From CAXXOK01 sp964640955 (lineage in GTDB: Bacteria > Bacillota > Clostridia > Christensenellales > Aristaeellaceae): DNA of 64,000 nt. The stretch is from the NCBI GenBank assembly GCA_964640955.1, contig CAZXJI010000006.1:62001-126000 (forward strand), given 5' to 3'. The position numbers and the translations under genes are program-made. Position 1 is the first letter of the stretch. Each line of letters starts with the position of its first letter. The notes beneath the pieces were generated by a model. That model saw only the letters and a list, made by a program, of their open reading frames with translations. It did not search any database and had not been told where the DNA came from. This document shows positions 1 to 6,872 of the stretch, in pieces.

Positions 1-57
1 ACCAAGCGCCAGTTGGACGACCTGCTGATCAGCCGCAACTACGACAAGATCTCCTGA
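1..57 (+). CDS. secY: Protein translocase subunit SecY, C-terminal end (partial)
   Basis: Only the last 18 codons and a TGA stop are inside the window; the gene starts upstream. The residues (TKRQLDDLLISRNYDKIS) look like the cytosolic SecY tail, in which a short helix ends in a basic/aromatic stretch of the R-x-Y-K kind. SecY is the pore subunit of the SecYEG translocon. Identification leans mainly on position: in Firmicutes secY directly precedes adk and map in the spc operon, as here. The fragment alone is too short to be diagnostic. Confidence 0.7.
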   Translation, partial: TKRQLDDLLISRNYDKIS

Positions 58-71
58 CGAACCAAACGGAC

Positions 72-108
72 CGGCGGCTTCGTTTCGCCTGAGGTGAAAC
101 GGCCGCCG
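72..108 (+). other. Stem-loop after secY
   Basis: A long inverted repeat (CGGCGGC..CGTTTC on the left, GAAACG..GCCGCCG on the right) lies between the end of secY and the adk promoter. It has no T-run on its 3' side, so it is at best a weak terminator or a processing/stability hairpin at the junction of two operon segments. Confidence 0.4.
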
Positions 109-203
109 CGTCCGGGCTTTCCGCCGGGGCGCCTCACCGCGCCGCGATCCGGAAGCGGAACGACCGCGGGCGCAGCCGGAAACGGCGGTGCGCACGGCCG
201 TTG

Positions 204-232
204 TTGTGGGGTTAGGACGATTGTGGTATAAT
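204..232 (+). promoter_or_regulatory. Sigma-A-type promoter for adk-map-infA-rpmJ
   Basis: TTGTGG at 204-209 and a perfect TATAAT at 227-232 are separated by 17 bp, about 40 bp before the adk start. It would give adk, map, the KOW protein, infA and rpmJ transcription independent of the upstream ribosomal protein genes. Confidence 0.75.
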
Positions 233-272
233 ACCTCTGCGCGCGTGTGCGCGGCTGTTGGGAGGATGGAGT

Positions 273-902
273 ATGAACGTCATTTTTCTGGGCCCTCCGG
301 GAGCGGGCAAGGGCACGCAGGCGCAGATCGTCTGCGCCAAGCTTGGCATTCCGCAGATTTCCACCGGGGATATGCTGCGCGCCGCCATCGCCCAAAAGAC
401 GGAGACCGGCCTGAAAGCCAAAGGCTACATGGACGCGGGCCAGCTGGTGCCCGACGCCGTGGTGATCGCCATCGTCAAGGATCGGCTCGGCGACGCGGAC
501 TGCCGTAAAGGCTACGTGCTGGACGGTTTTCCCCGCACGGTGGAGCAGGCCGGGGCGCTGGCCGGCATCGCCAAAATCGACGTGGTCGTGAACATCGCCG
601 TGGAGGACGAAGCGCTCGTCAAGCGCCTGTCCAGCCGGTGGGTATGCCCCGTGTGCGGCGCGCCCTACCGCGCGGAGACCCTGAACGGGCAAACCATGTG
701 TACCGCGGACGGCGCCACGCTGATCCAGCGCGACGACGACAAACCCGAAACGGTGCTTAACCGACTGGGCGTGTACCACCGCCAGACCGCTCCCCTGATC
801 GACTTCTATGAAAAGGAAGGGCTCCTGCGCACGGTGGACGGCTCGGCCGGAATGGAAAACGTGACCCAGGCGATCCTTTCTACTCTAGAGGCGGCGACTT
901 GA
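273..902 (+). CDS. adk: Adenylate kinase, zinc-containing long form
   Basis: Catalyses ATP + AMP = 2 ADP in the cytosol. At 209 residues it has the normal length. The P-loop GPPGAGKGT is at residues 7-15 and the AMP-site motif DGFPRT at 84-89. The LID domain carries C125, C128, C143 and D146, the Cys3-Asp zinc site known from Bacillus subtilis Adk rather than four cysteines. The ATG at 273 is chosen over an in-frame TTG at 258 because GGAGG at 261-265 lies between them at proper spacing. The stop overlaps the map start by one base, suggesting translational coupling. Confidence 0.97.
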   Translation: MNVIFLGPPGAGKGTQAQIVCAKLGIPQISTGDMLRAAIAQKTETGLKAKGYMDAGQLVPDAVVIAIVKDRLGDADCRKGYVLDGFPRTVEQAGALAGIAKIDVVVNIAVEDEALVKRLSSRWVCPVCGAPYRAETLNGQTMCTADGATLIQRDDDKPETVLNRLGVYHRQTAPLIDFYEKEGLLRTVDGSAGMENVTQAILSTLEAAT

Positions 903-1684
903 TGATTTACCTGAAAAATACCGAGCAGTTGAACTGCATGCGCAAGTCGGGCGCGCTGCTCTTTGAGGTGCTTTGCCGCCTCAAGGAAGCCGTCAAACCC
1001 GGCGTGAGCACCGCCGCGCTGGACGTGTACGCGGAGCAGTTGATTCGCAAGCACAAGGCGATCCCCTCCTTCCTCGACTACGAAGGCTATCCCGCCTCGC
1101 TGTGCGTATCCATCAACGAGCAGGTGGTGCACGGCATTCCGTCGGACAGCGTGATTCTCAAGGAAGGCGACGTGGTCAGCGTCGACTGCGGGCTGATCCT
1201 GGACGGATGGCAGGCGGACAGCGCCTTTACCGTGGGCGTGGGGAAGATAGACCCCAAAAACCGTCAGCTCATCGACGTGACGGAGGAGTGCTTTTTCAAG
1301 GGCGCCCGGCAGGCGCTCAACGGCAACCACCTGGGCGACGTCGGCCACGCGGTGCAGGCTTACGCCGAAAGCTTCGGCTACGGCGTGATCCGCGATCTGA
1401 CGGGCCACGGCATCGGCCGCAGCATGCACGAGGATCCCAGCGTGCCCAATTTCGGCAAGCCCGGCCACGGCGTGAAGCTGCGCCCGGGAATGACGCTGGC
1501 CATCGAACCCATGATCGCCATGGGGGATTACCACGTGAGCCAGCTGGAGGACGGGTGGACGATTGTGACCGACGACGGCGGCATCTGCTCGCATTACGAG
1601 CACACCATCGCCGTCAACGAAAAGGGACTGCCGGAACTGCTGACGTACCCCGGCTACGCGCTGACGGAGGAACCCAAGCCGTGA
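902..1684 (+). CDS. map: Methionine aminopeptidase, type I
   Basis: Removes the initiator methionine from nascent proteins. The 260-residue length fits bacterial type Ia enzymes. Metal-ligand motifs are present in order: VDCG with D95, ADSAF with D106, the GHGIG histidine near residue 168, the glutamate of IEPM and the glutamate of HYEHT near the C terminus. There is no N-terminal SH3-binding or zinc extension. The ATG at 902 overlaps the adk stop, and the GTG of the next gene overlaps this stop, so the genes are tightly coupled. Confidence 0.97.
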   Translation: MIYLKNTEQLNCMRKSGALLFEVLCRLKEAVKPGVSTAALDVYAEQLIRKHKAIPSFLDYEGYPASLCVSINEQVVHGIPSDSVILKEGDVVSVDCGLILDGWQADSAFTVGVGKIDPKNRQLIDVTEECFFKGARQALNGNHLGDVGHAVQAYAESFGYGVIRDLTGHGIGRSMHEDPSVPNFGKPGHGVKLRPGMTLAIEPMIAMGDYHVSQLEDGWTIVTDDGGICSHYEHTIAVNEKGLPELLTYPGYALTEEPKP

Positions 1685-2022
1685 AAGCGAATCCGCTTGA
1701 GCCCGGCCGCGTGGTGGTTTCCACACAGGGCCACGACCGCGGGCGCAGGTTCGTGGTGGTCGGCGTGGTGGACGAGCGAACCGTGCTGATCGCCGACGGG
1801 GACACGCGCAAGCTGGAGAAGCCCAAAAAGAAGAAGCTGATGCACCTGCGCGCCGAACCCGGCATGGTAAAGGACGCGCTTTCGCCGGACGCGCGGCGCG
1901 CGCACACCGCCGACAGCGCCATCCGCAAGGCGCTCAAAGCCCTTTCGCCCGCGCAGCCGCAAAGCCCCGGGCAAGCCGACCGGAAAACCGACAAGGAGGA
2001 ATACGCTTTTGTCCAAGAGTGA
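1681..2022 (+). CDS. KOW-domain RNA-binding protein (L14e-like)
   Basis: A 113-residue basic protein. The N-terminal half (about residues 5-50) matches the KOW/ribosomal L14e-like fold: G-R-V-V-V-S, then a V-V-V-G-V-V-D strand and D-G-D-T-R, followed by a KPKKKK patch. The C-terminal half is a charged, probably flexible tail. The GTG start overlaps the map TGA (GTGA). Proteins of this type sit between map and infA in many Clostridia and are thought to bind RNA or ribosomes; the exact role is unknown. Its 3' end overlaps infA by 14 bp and contains the infA Shine-Dalgarno sequence. Confidence 0.85.
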   Translation: MKANPLEPGRVVVSTQGHDRGRRFVVVGVVDERTVLIADGDTRKLEKPKKKKLMHLRAEPGMVKDALSPDARRAHTADSAIRKALKALSPAQPQSPGQADRKTDKEEYAFVQE

Positions 2023-2230
2023 TGTCATTGAAATGGAAGGCACGGTCGTTGAGGCTCTTCCCAACGCAATGTTCCAGGTGGAGCTCCCCGGCGGGCACCG
2101 GATCATGGCACATATATCGGGGAAAATGCGTATGAATTTCATTCGCATTTATCCCGGCGACAAAGTCACCATCGAGCTTTCGCCCTACGACCTGACGCGC
2201 GGCCGCATCACGTGGCGCAGCAAGGGCTGA
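2009..2230 (+). CDS. infA: Translation initiation factor IF-1
   Basis: A 73-residue OB-fold protein that binds the 30S A site during initiation. Residues such as SDVIEMEG, G-H-R-I-M-A-H-I-S-G-K-M-R and PYDLTRGRI are close to textbook IF-1. The start is a TTG at 2009 with AAGGAGGA at 1992-1999; no ATG in frame fits. The start lies inside the upstream KOW gene in another frame, so its translation is probably coupled to that gene. Confidence 0.97.
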   Translation: MSKSDVIEMEGTVVEALPNAMFQVELPGGHRIMAHISGKMRMNFIRIYPGDKVTIELSPYDLTRGRITWRSKG

Positions 2231-2281
2231 CGGCGCATCTACCGGTCGCCACGCACGGCCGCACGAATGGAGGAAAACAAC

Positions 2282-2395
2282 ATGAAAGTACGTCCCTCGG
2301 TCAAACCCATCTGCGAGAAGTGCAAGATCATCAAGCGCAAGGGTCGCGTAATGATCATCTGCGAGAATCCCAAGCATAAGCAGAGGCAGGGCTGA
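2282..2395 (+). CDS. rpmJ: 50S ribosomal protein L36, zinc-ribbon form
   Basis: A 37-residue gene. The protein begins MKVRPSVKPICEKC and ends PKHKQRQG, almost identical to the C+ form of L36. Zinc ligands C11, C14, C27 and H32 are all present. A GGAGG site lies about 10 bp upstream. It is the last gene of this operon segment: a terminator-like hairpin follows within 50 bp. Confidence 0.97.
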   Translation: MKVRPSVKPICEKCKIIKRKGRVMIICENPKHKQRQG

Positions 2396-2435
2396 GCCCG
2401 ATTCCCTGCGGAACCATGTCTGCTTTGTAAGCTTC

Positions 2436-2494
2436 GCCCGGCAGGAGCGGGCGCGTACTTTAGCGTATGCGTCCGCTCCCGCCGGGCTTGCTTT
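2436..2494 (+). terminator. Terminator-like hairpin after rpmJ
   Basis: The 15-bp arms at 2436-2450 and 2473-2487 pair with one mismatch (GCCCGGC..GAGCGG against CCGCTC..GCCGGGC), with a 22-nt loop, followed by TTGCTTT. It separates infA-rpmJ from rpsM, which in most Firmicutes are continuous. Confidence 0.6.
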
Positions 2495-2554
2495 CGCATA
2501 TCCGGCGCATGCGAAACGGGCGCGCCGCCGGGCGCCGCGGCGGCCGCCGGTTTT

Positions 2555-2594
2555 ATGCGGCGAACCGCATACCATGTGCGGCGAACCGCATACC
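2555..2594 (+). repeat. Two tandem copies of an 18-bp hairpin-forming repeat
   Basis: TGCGGCGAACCGCATACC occurs at 2556-2573 and again at 2577-2594, a 21-bp period. Each copy contains GCGG-CGAA-CCGC, a short stem closed by a CGAA tetraloop; in the first copy the stem extends to ATGCGG/CCGCAT. It lies just upstream of the MITE-like element in non-coding DNA. Function unknown. Confidence 0.6.
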
Positions 2595-2617
2595 CTATCT
2601 TGTGGCCGGTTGTACCG

Positions 2618-2782
2618 TAATACTAATCCAAACCGTAAACGCTTATTGGCTGCCATCGTCTTTTCGTCGTGGCCTTTGTCGAAAAACCTTGACATGGCAA
2701 CCGCTATGCCTGCGGTTTTTCTTCGCGGCCGTGGCAAAAATACTCGGCACCAAACCGGCGTTAACGATTTGAATTAGTATTA
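2618..2782. mobile_element. MITE-like foldback element (165 bp)
   Basis: The 25-bp termini at 2618-2642 and 2758-2782 are inverted repeats matching at 22 of 25 positions; both begin TAATACTAAT when read inward. The interior also folds back: GAAAACC-type arms GAAAAACC at 2681-2688 and GGTTTTTC at 2714-2721 are perfect, with imperfect pairing outside them. There is no coding capacity. Both outer ends are TA, as expected if insertion duplicated a TA dinucleotide as IS630/Tc1-mariner-related MITEs do. No second copy was seen in the window. The MITE assignment is inferred from structure. Confidence 0.6.
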
Positions 2783-2837
2783 GCAGCAAAACGGGAAATT
2801 TCCCGGACGGTTTTCCACAAAAAGACGGCGAAAACCA

Positions 2838-2866
2838 TTGCCCAAAACGAAAAACTATGGTATACT
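2838..2866 (+). promoter_or_regulatory. Promoter of the alpha operon (rpsM-rpsK-rpsD-rpoA-rplQ)
   Basis: TTGCCC at 2838-2843 and TATACT at 2861-2866, spacing 17 bp. It lies downstream of the MITE-like element and gives a leader of about 225 nt before rpsM. Confidence 0.75.
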
Positions 2867-2874
2867 TCGGAAGT

Positions 2875-3098
2875 TAGACTAGGCGACAAGCCATGGGCGG
2901 CTGCGTGCGCGCAAAAACGCGTGCGACCATGGGTGCCGGACGGTTTATCAACACTAACAAAGCGCGCTCAAGCTTGCGGTTTGACGCGCGCGGGGTCTTG
3001 GGCGGCGCTTCGCACCTCTACGCGACGCACGCCAACGACAAGAGACCCTCCGCCCAAGAGGGCACGTTCCCTACATTCATTGGAGGTGTAACACACAC
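2875..3098 (+). promoter_or_regulatory. Structured 5' leader of the alpha operon
   Basis: The leader can form three hairpins: 2891-2932 (CCATGG arms plus GCGTGCGCG/CGCGTGC), 2962-2991 (CGCGC-TCAA against TTGA-CGCGCG), and 2996-3059 with a perfect 10-bp stem TCTTGGGCGG/CCGCCCAAGA. The left arm of the last stem overlaps a competing pairing, GGGTCT 2993-2998 with AGACCC 3043-3048, so two states are possible. The rpsM Shine-Dalgarno site lies just downstream. By analogy with autoregulated ribosomal operons, a ribosomal protein such as S4 (encoded here) may bind; that is inference. Confidence 0.45.
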
Positions 3099-3476
3099 AT
3101 GGCACGTATTGCGGGCGTAGACCTGCCCAGGGAAAAGCGTGTGGAAGTCGGCCTGACTTACATCTTCGGCATCGGCCTGACCACTTCGCAGAAGATTCTC
3201 AGCGCCACCGAAATCAGCCCCGACACCCGCGTCAAAGATCTGAACGAACAGGAAGTTAGCAAACTTCGCGATTACATCGAACACAACGTCAAAGTGGAAG
3301 GCGATCTGCGCCGCGAGGTATCCATGAATATCAAGCGGCTGGTGGAAATCGGCAGCTATCGCGGCATCCGCCACCGTCGCGGCCTGCCCGTGCGCGGCCA
3401 GAACACCAAGACCAACGCGCGCACCCGCAAGGGCCCCAAGCGCACCATCGCCGGCAAGAAGAAAGCGACCCGCTAA
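3099..3476 (+). CDS. rpsM: 30S ribosomal protein S13
   Basis: A 125-residue protein of the small-subunit head. The sequence MARIAGVDLPREKRV at the start, the helix-two-turn-helix core and the basic tail with RGLPVRGQNTKTNART are diagnostic. Start ATG with TTGGAGGTG upstream. First gene of the alpha operon. Confidence 0.98.
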   Translation: MARIAGVDLPREKRVEVGLTYIFGIGLTTSQKILSATEISPDTRVKDLNEQEVSKLRDYIEHNVKVEGDLRREVSMNIKRLVEIGSYRGIRHRRGLPVRGQNTKTNARTRKGPKRTIAGKKKATR

Positions 3477-3517
3477 GCTTACGCCGATCCTAACCGCATC
3501 ATGGAGGGATGAACAGA

Positions 3518-3919
3518 ATGGCACCCAAGCAAAAGCTGAAAAGGGTATCGCGCAAACGCCGTGAAAAGAAGCTGGTCGAGCGTGGCGCCGCGCATATCCG
3601 TTCTTCGTTTAACAACACCATCGTCACTTTGACCGACACCAACGGCAACGCCCTCTCCTGGGCCAGCGCCGGTGGGCTGGGCTTCCGCGGAAGCAAGAAG
3701 TCCACGCCGTTCGCCGCGCAGATGGCCGCCGAGACGGCCGCCAAGGCCGCCATGGAATTCGGCCTGAAAACCGTCGAAGTGTACGTGAAGGGCCCGGGTT
3801 CCGGCCGCGAAGCCGCCATCCGCAGCCTGCAGGCCGCCGGCCTGGAAGTGAACATGATCAAAGACGTTACACCCATTCCGCATAACGGCTGCCGTCCGCC
3901 CAAGCGTAGAAGAGTGTAA
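3518..3919 (+). CDS. rpsK: 30S ribosomal protein S11
   Basis: A 133-residue platform protein. Conserved blocks ERGAAHI, SSFNNTIVT, GGLGFRG and NGCRPPKRRRV are present. The ATG at 3518 is preferred to the in-frame ATG at 3509 because GGAGGG at 3503-3508 is nine bases upstream of 3518 and would abut 3509, and because S11 usually begins MA(P/K)K. Confidence 0.97.
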   Translation: MAPKQKLKRVSRKRREKKLVERGAAHIRSSFNNTIVTLTDTNGNALSWASAGGLGFRGSKKSTPFAAQMAAETAAKAAMEFGLKTVEVYVKGPGSGREAAIRSLQAAGLEVNMIKDVTPIPHNGCRPPKRRRV

Positions 3920-3940
3920 GAATCGAGGAGGTACAGGTTT

Positions 3941-4570
3941 ATGGCAAGATATACCGATTCCGTATGCCGTATGTGCCGCCGCGAGGGCACCAAGCTCTTC
4001 CTGAAGGGCGAAAAGTGCTTCTCCGCCAAGTGCGCGCAAACCAAACGGCCGACCCCTCCGGGCCAGCACGGCCAGGGCCGCCGCATGCGCAAGGCGTCCG
4101 AGTACGGCCTGCAGCTTCGTGAAAAACAGAAAGTCCGCCGTGCGTACGGCATGATGGAGGGGCAGTTCCACCGCACCTTCATCAAGGCCGAAGGCATGAA
4201 GGGCATCACCGGCGAAAACCTGCTCTCCCTTTTGGAGCGCAGGCTGGATAACGTGGTCTACCGCAGCGGTCTGGCTTCCAGCCGGGCGCAGGCGCGGCAG
4301 TTCGTAACCCACGGGCTGTTCACCGTCAACGGAAAAAAGGTGGACATTCCTTCCTACACCACCAAGGTCGGCGACGTGATCGCCGTGCGCAGCAGCCGCA
4401 AAGACATCGAGCATTTCAAGATCGTCAAGGAAGGCGTGAACCGCGTGATTCCCAAGTGGCTCACCACCGAGGCCGCCGAGCTGAAAACGACCGTCAACGC
4501 CCTGCCGCAGCGCGAGGATGTCGACCTTACTTTGCAGGAGAACATGATCGTCGAGTTCTACTCTCGTTAG
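3941..4570 (+). CDS. rpsD: 30S ribosomal protein S4, zinc form
   Basis: A 209-residue primary 16S rRNA-binding assembly protein. An N-terminal zinc site is formed by C9, C12, C26 and C31 (the C+ variety). The S4 RNA-binding domain follows around residues 99-160 (LERRLDNVVYR, SRAQARQFV, HGLFTVNGKKV). In several bacteria S4 also represses the operon carrying its gene by binding the mRNA leader; the structured leader upstream makes this plausible here. Confidence 0.98.
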   Translation: MARYTDSVCRMCRREGTKLFLKGEKCFSAKCAQTKRPTPPGQHGQGRRMRKASEYGLQLREKQKVRRAYGMMEGQFHRTFIKAEGMKGITGENLLSLLERRLDNVVYRSGLASSRAQARQFVTHGLFTVNGKKVDIPSYTTKVGDVIAVRSSRKDIEHFKIVKEGVNRVIPKWLTTEAAELKTTVNALPQREDVDLTLQENMIVEFYSR

Positions 4571-4622
4571 GCTTGAGGTTCGTTATCCTCAACCGACCGG
4601 TTTGAACAGGAGGGTAAACCCA

Positions 4623-5567
4623 ATGATCGAAATCGAAAAGGCGCGTATCGAGTGCGCCGAGATGAGCCCCGACAACACGTTTGGCAAGTTCGTTGTCGAG
4701 CCGTTGGAGCGCGGTTTCGGTAACACGCTTGGCAACGCGCTGCGCCGCGTGCTGCTCAGCTCCCTGCCGGGAGCGGCGGTCACCAGCATCCATATCGAAG
4801 GCATCCAGCACGAGTTCACCACCATCCCCGGCATCGTGGAAGACGTTACGGAGATCATCCTGAACTTAAAGCAGCTGGCCTTCAAGATGTTCACGGATCA
4901 GCCCAAGACCGTCATCATGGACGTCAAGGGCCCCTGCGAGCTGACGGCCGGGGACATCCCCCTGGACGACGAGATGGAAATGGTGAACCCGGAGCTGCAC
5001 ATCGCCACCCTGAACGCGGAGGCGCATCTGCAGATGACGCTGACGATGGAAAAGGGCCGCGGCTACGTGAGCGCGGACAAGAACAAATCCCCCAACACGC
5101 CCATCGGCGTGATTCCCATCGATTCCATCTTCACGCCCATCCGCAAGGTGAACTACGTCATCGAGGATACGCGCGTCGGCAACGTGACCGACTACGACAA
5201 GCTGACCCTCGACGTGTGGACCAACGGAACCGTGATGCCCGACGAAGCCATTTCCACCGCCGCCAAGATTCTCACCGAGCACCTGAGCCTCTTCGTGAGC
5301 CTGACCGACCAGGTGATGCCCATCGCCTTTACCGATCAGGAAGACGACAAGAAGGAAAAAGTGCTGGAGATGACCATCGAGGAGCTGGACTTGAGCGTGC
5401 GGGCCTACAACTGCCTGAAACGCGCGGGCATCAACACCGTGGCCGAACTGGTGCAGCGTAACCAGGAGGACATGATGAAGGTGCGCAATCTGGGACGCAA
5501 GAGCCTGGAAGAAGTCGAACAGAAGCTGGAAGCGCTCAGCCTGTCGCTTCGGCCCAGCGACGAGTAA
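4623..5567 (+). CDS. rpoA: DNA-directed RNA polymerase subunit alpha
   Basis: A 314-residue protein. The N-terminal domain carries the assembly motif around FGNTLGNALRRVLLSSLPG. An acidic linker (DQEDDKKEK) leads to the C-terminal domain, which contacts UP elements and activators (RAYNCLKRAGINTVAEL, RNLGRKSLEEVE). The ATG at 4623 has AGGAGG at 4608-4613; an upstream in-frame TTG at 4602 precedes that site and is rejected. Confidence 0.98.
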   Translation: MIEIEKARIECAEMSPDNTFGKFVVEPLERGFGNTLGNALRRVLLSSLPGAAVTSIHIEGIQHEFTTIPGIVEDVTEIILNLKQLAFKMFTDQPKTVIMDVKGPCELTAGDIPLDDEMEMVNPELHIATLNAEAHLQMTLTMEKGRGYVSADKNKSPNTPIGVIPIDSIFTPIRKVNYVIEDTRVGNVTDYDKLTLDVWTNGTVMPDEAISTAAKILTEHLSLFVSLTDQVMPIAFTDQEDDKKEKVLEMTIEELDLSVRAYNCLKRAGINTVAELVQRNQEDMMKVRNLGRKSLEEVEQKLEALSLSLRPSDE

Positions 5568-5628
5568 AAGATGATCCGCCTGCCGCGACCTGCGCCAGGC
5601 GAGCAGTCCGACGAAGGAGGAACTCCAT

Positions 5629-6138
5629 ATGGCACAACGCAAATTGGGCCGTACCGCCGACCAGCGCAAGGCGCTGATTCGCAACCAGGTTACCAACCTG
5701 CTGTGGTACGGTCGCATTGAAACGACGGAAGCCCGCGCCAAGGAAGTGCGCCGCGCCGCCGAGCGTTTGATTACGTTGGCGATCAACGAGTGTGAGAACA
5801 CCGTTGAAGCCACCAAGGAAACCCACAACGAAAAGGGTCAGATCGTGACCCTGACCGTCACCAACGACCAGCCTTCCAAGCTCGCCGCGCGCCGCATCAT
5901 GCTCAGCTACCTCTACGAGCTCAAGGACATGCGCAAGAAGGACGAGGACAAGGACGACTATAAAGAGCGCACCGAGGGCATCAAATACCCGGTGGTGGAG
6001 AAGCTCTTCCGTGACTACGGCCCCAAGTTCAAGAAGCGCAACGCCGAAAAGAAGTGCGCCGGCGGCTATACCCGCATCTACAAGCTGGGACCCCGCCGCG
6101 GCGACGCCGCCGAAATGTGCCTGATCGAGATCGTGTGA
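5629..6138 (+). CDS. rplQ: 50S ribosomal protein L17, long form
   Basis: A 169-residue protein. The N-terminal L17 core (MAQRKLGRTADQRKALIRN, then TTEARAKEVR) and the C-terminal GGYTRIYKLGPRRGD motif are clear. Usual L17 is about 115-130 residues; here a charged insert of about 45-50 residues (around 60-120, rich in K, D and E) sits between them. Longer forms occur in some Clostridia. Last gene of the operon; a GC-rich hairpin follows. Confidence 0.95.
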   Translation: MAQRKLGRTADQRKALIRNQVTNLLWYGRIETTEARAKEVRRAAERLITLAINECENTVEATKETHNEKGQIVTLTVTNDQPSKLAARRIMLSYLYELKDMRKKDEDKDDYKERTEGIKYPVVEKLFRDYGPKFKKRNAEKKCAGGYTRIYKLGPRRGDAAEMCLIEIV

Positions 6139-6171
6139 TCGCGACGGCTTCGGTACGTTGATCAATGAAAC

Positions 6172-6212
6172 ACAAGGGAGCCCCTCCGCTCACGCGGAGG
6201 GGCTCCCCTTGT
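6172..6212 (+). terminator. Terminator after rplQ
   Basis: Nearly perfect stem of 18-19 bp (ACAAGGGAGCCCCTCCGC with its complement, one bulged G) with a 4-nt loop. The 3' arm ends in CTTGT and no long T-run follows, so efficiency is uncertain. It closes the alpha operon. Confidence 0.7.
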
Positions 6213-6371
6213 CTGAAAAACAGAAACAAATGTTCGCAAATCATTGCCAAACGTCGCCGGAAATGATAAGATACTTTTGTTTGCAGGGGAAAACGACGTC
6301 ACGTTTCCCGCGGAGCGCAGGTGCGTCGCGGAAGACCGGAATGTTGTGAAACGCCGGGGAGGGGGAGAAAA

Positions 6372-6872
6372 ATGGCCTACTTTTTCATCGCGGCGCTGGC
6401 AACGTTCGCGCTGGATCGGGCGACGAAGCTGCTGGCGATCGTCAATCTCTCCTTTAATTCGGTGGTCAGGGTGATCCGCGGGGTGCTGGAATGGCGGCTG
6501 ACGCGCAACGACGGCATGGCGCTGGGCATCTTCTCCGGGCACGCGCTGGCCGTGGTGCTGCTGCCGGCGCTTACGGTGCTGGTCGGGTGGCTTACGTTAC
6601 GCCGCTATCGGACGACGACCTATATATGGGTTGCCACGGGCCTCGTGGCGGGCGGCTTTCTGGGCAACCTGCTGGATCGCCTGCTGTTCGGCTTCGTGCT
6701 GGACATGGTCTATTTCCCCTGGATGCCCTGGTACGTTTGCAACTTCGCGGATATCGCCATCTGCGCCGGGGTGGCGATGCTGGCGATCAGCCTGTTGTGG
6801 CGGCCGCGGGACTGGGTGCGGAAAACGGAGGCGAAAGCGCGTGAAGCACACGAGCCTGACGGCGGCGCGTGA
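6372..6872 (+). CDS. lspA: Lipoprotein signal peptidase (signal peptidase II)
   Basis: A 166-residue integral membrane aspartyl protease that cleaves prolipoprotein signal peptides before the lipidated cysteine. Four hydrophobic segments are visible. Conserved motifs are NDGMALG (46-52), GGxxGNxxDR ending at D102, and NFADIAI with D127; D111 and D127 are the likely catalytic pair. The ATG has GGGGGAG just upstream. It overlaps the downstream pseudouridine synthase by 32 bp, the usual lspA-rluD pairing. Confidence 0.95.
   Translation: MAYFFIAALATFALDRATKLLAIVNLSFNSVVRVIRGVLEWRLTRNDGMALGIFSGHALAVVLLPALTVLVGWLTLRRYRTTTYIWVATGLVAGGFLGNLLDRLLFGFVLDMVYFPWMPWYVCNFADIAICAGVAMLAISLLWRPRDWVRKTEAKAREAHEPDGGA

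Noticed and set aside
2467..2777. Short open frames around the MITE-like element
   Set aside because: They run through the terminator hairpin and the inverted repeats and have no start signals.
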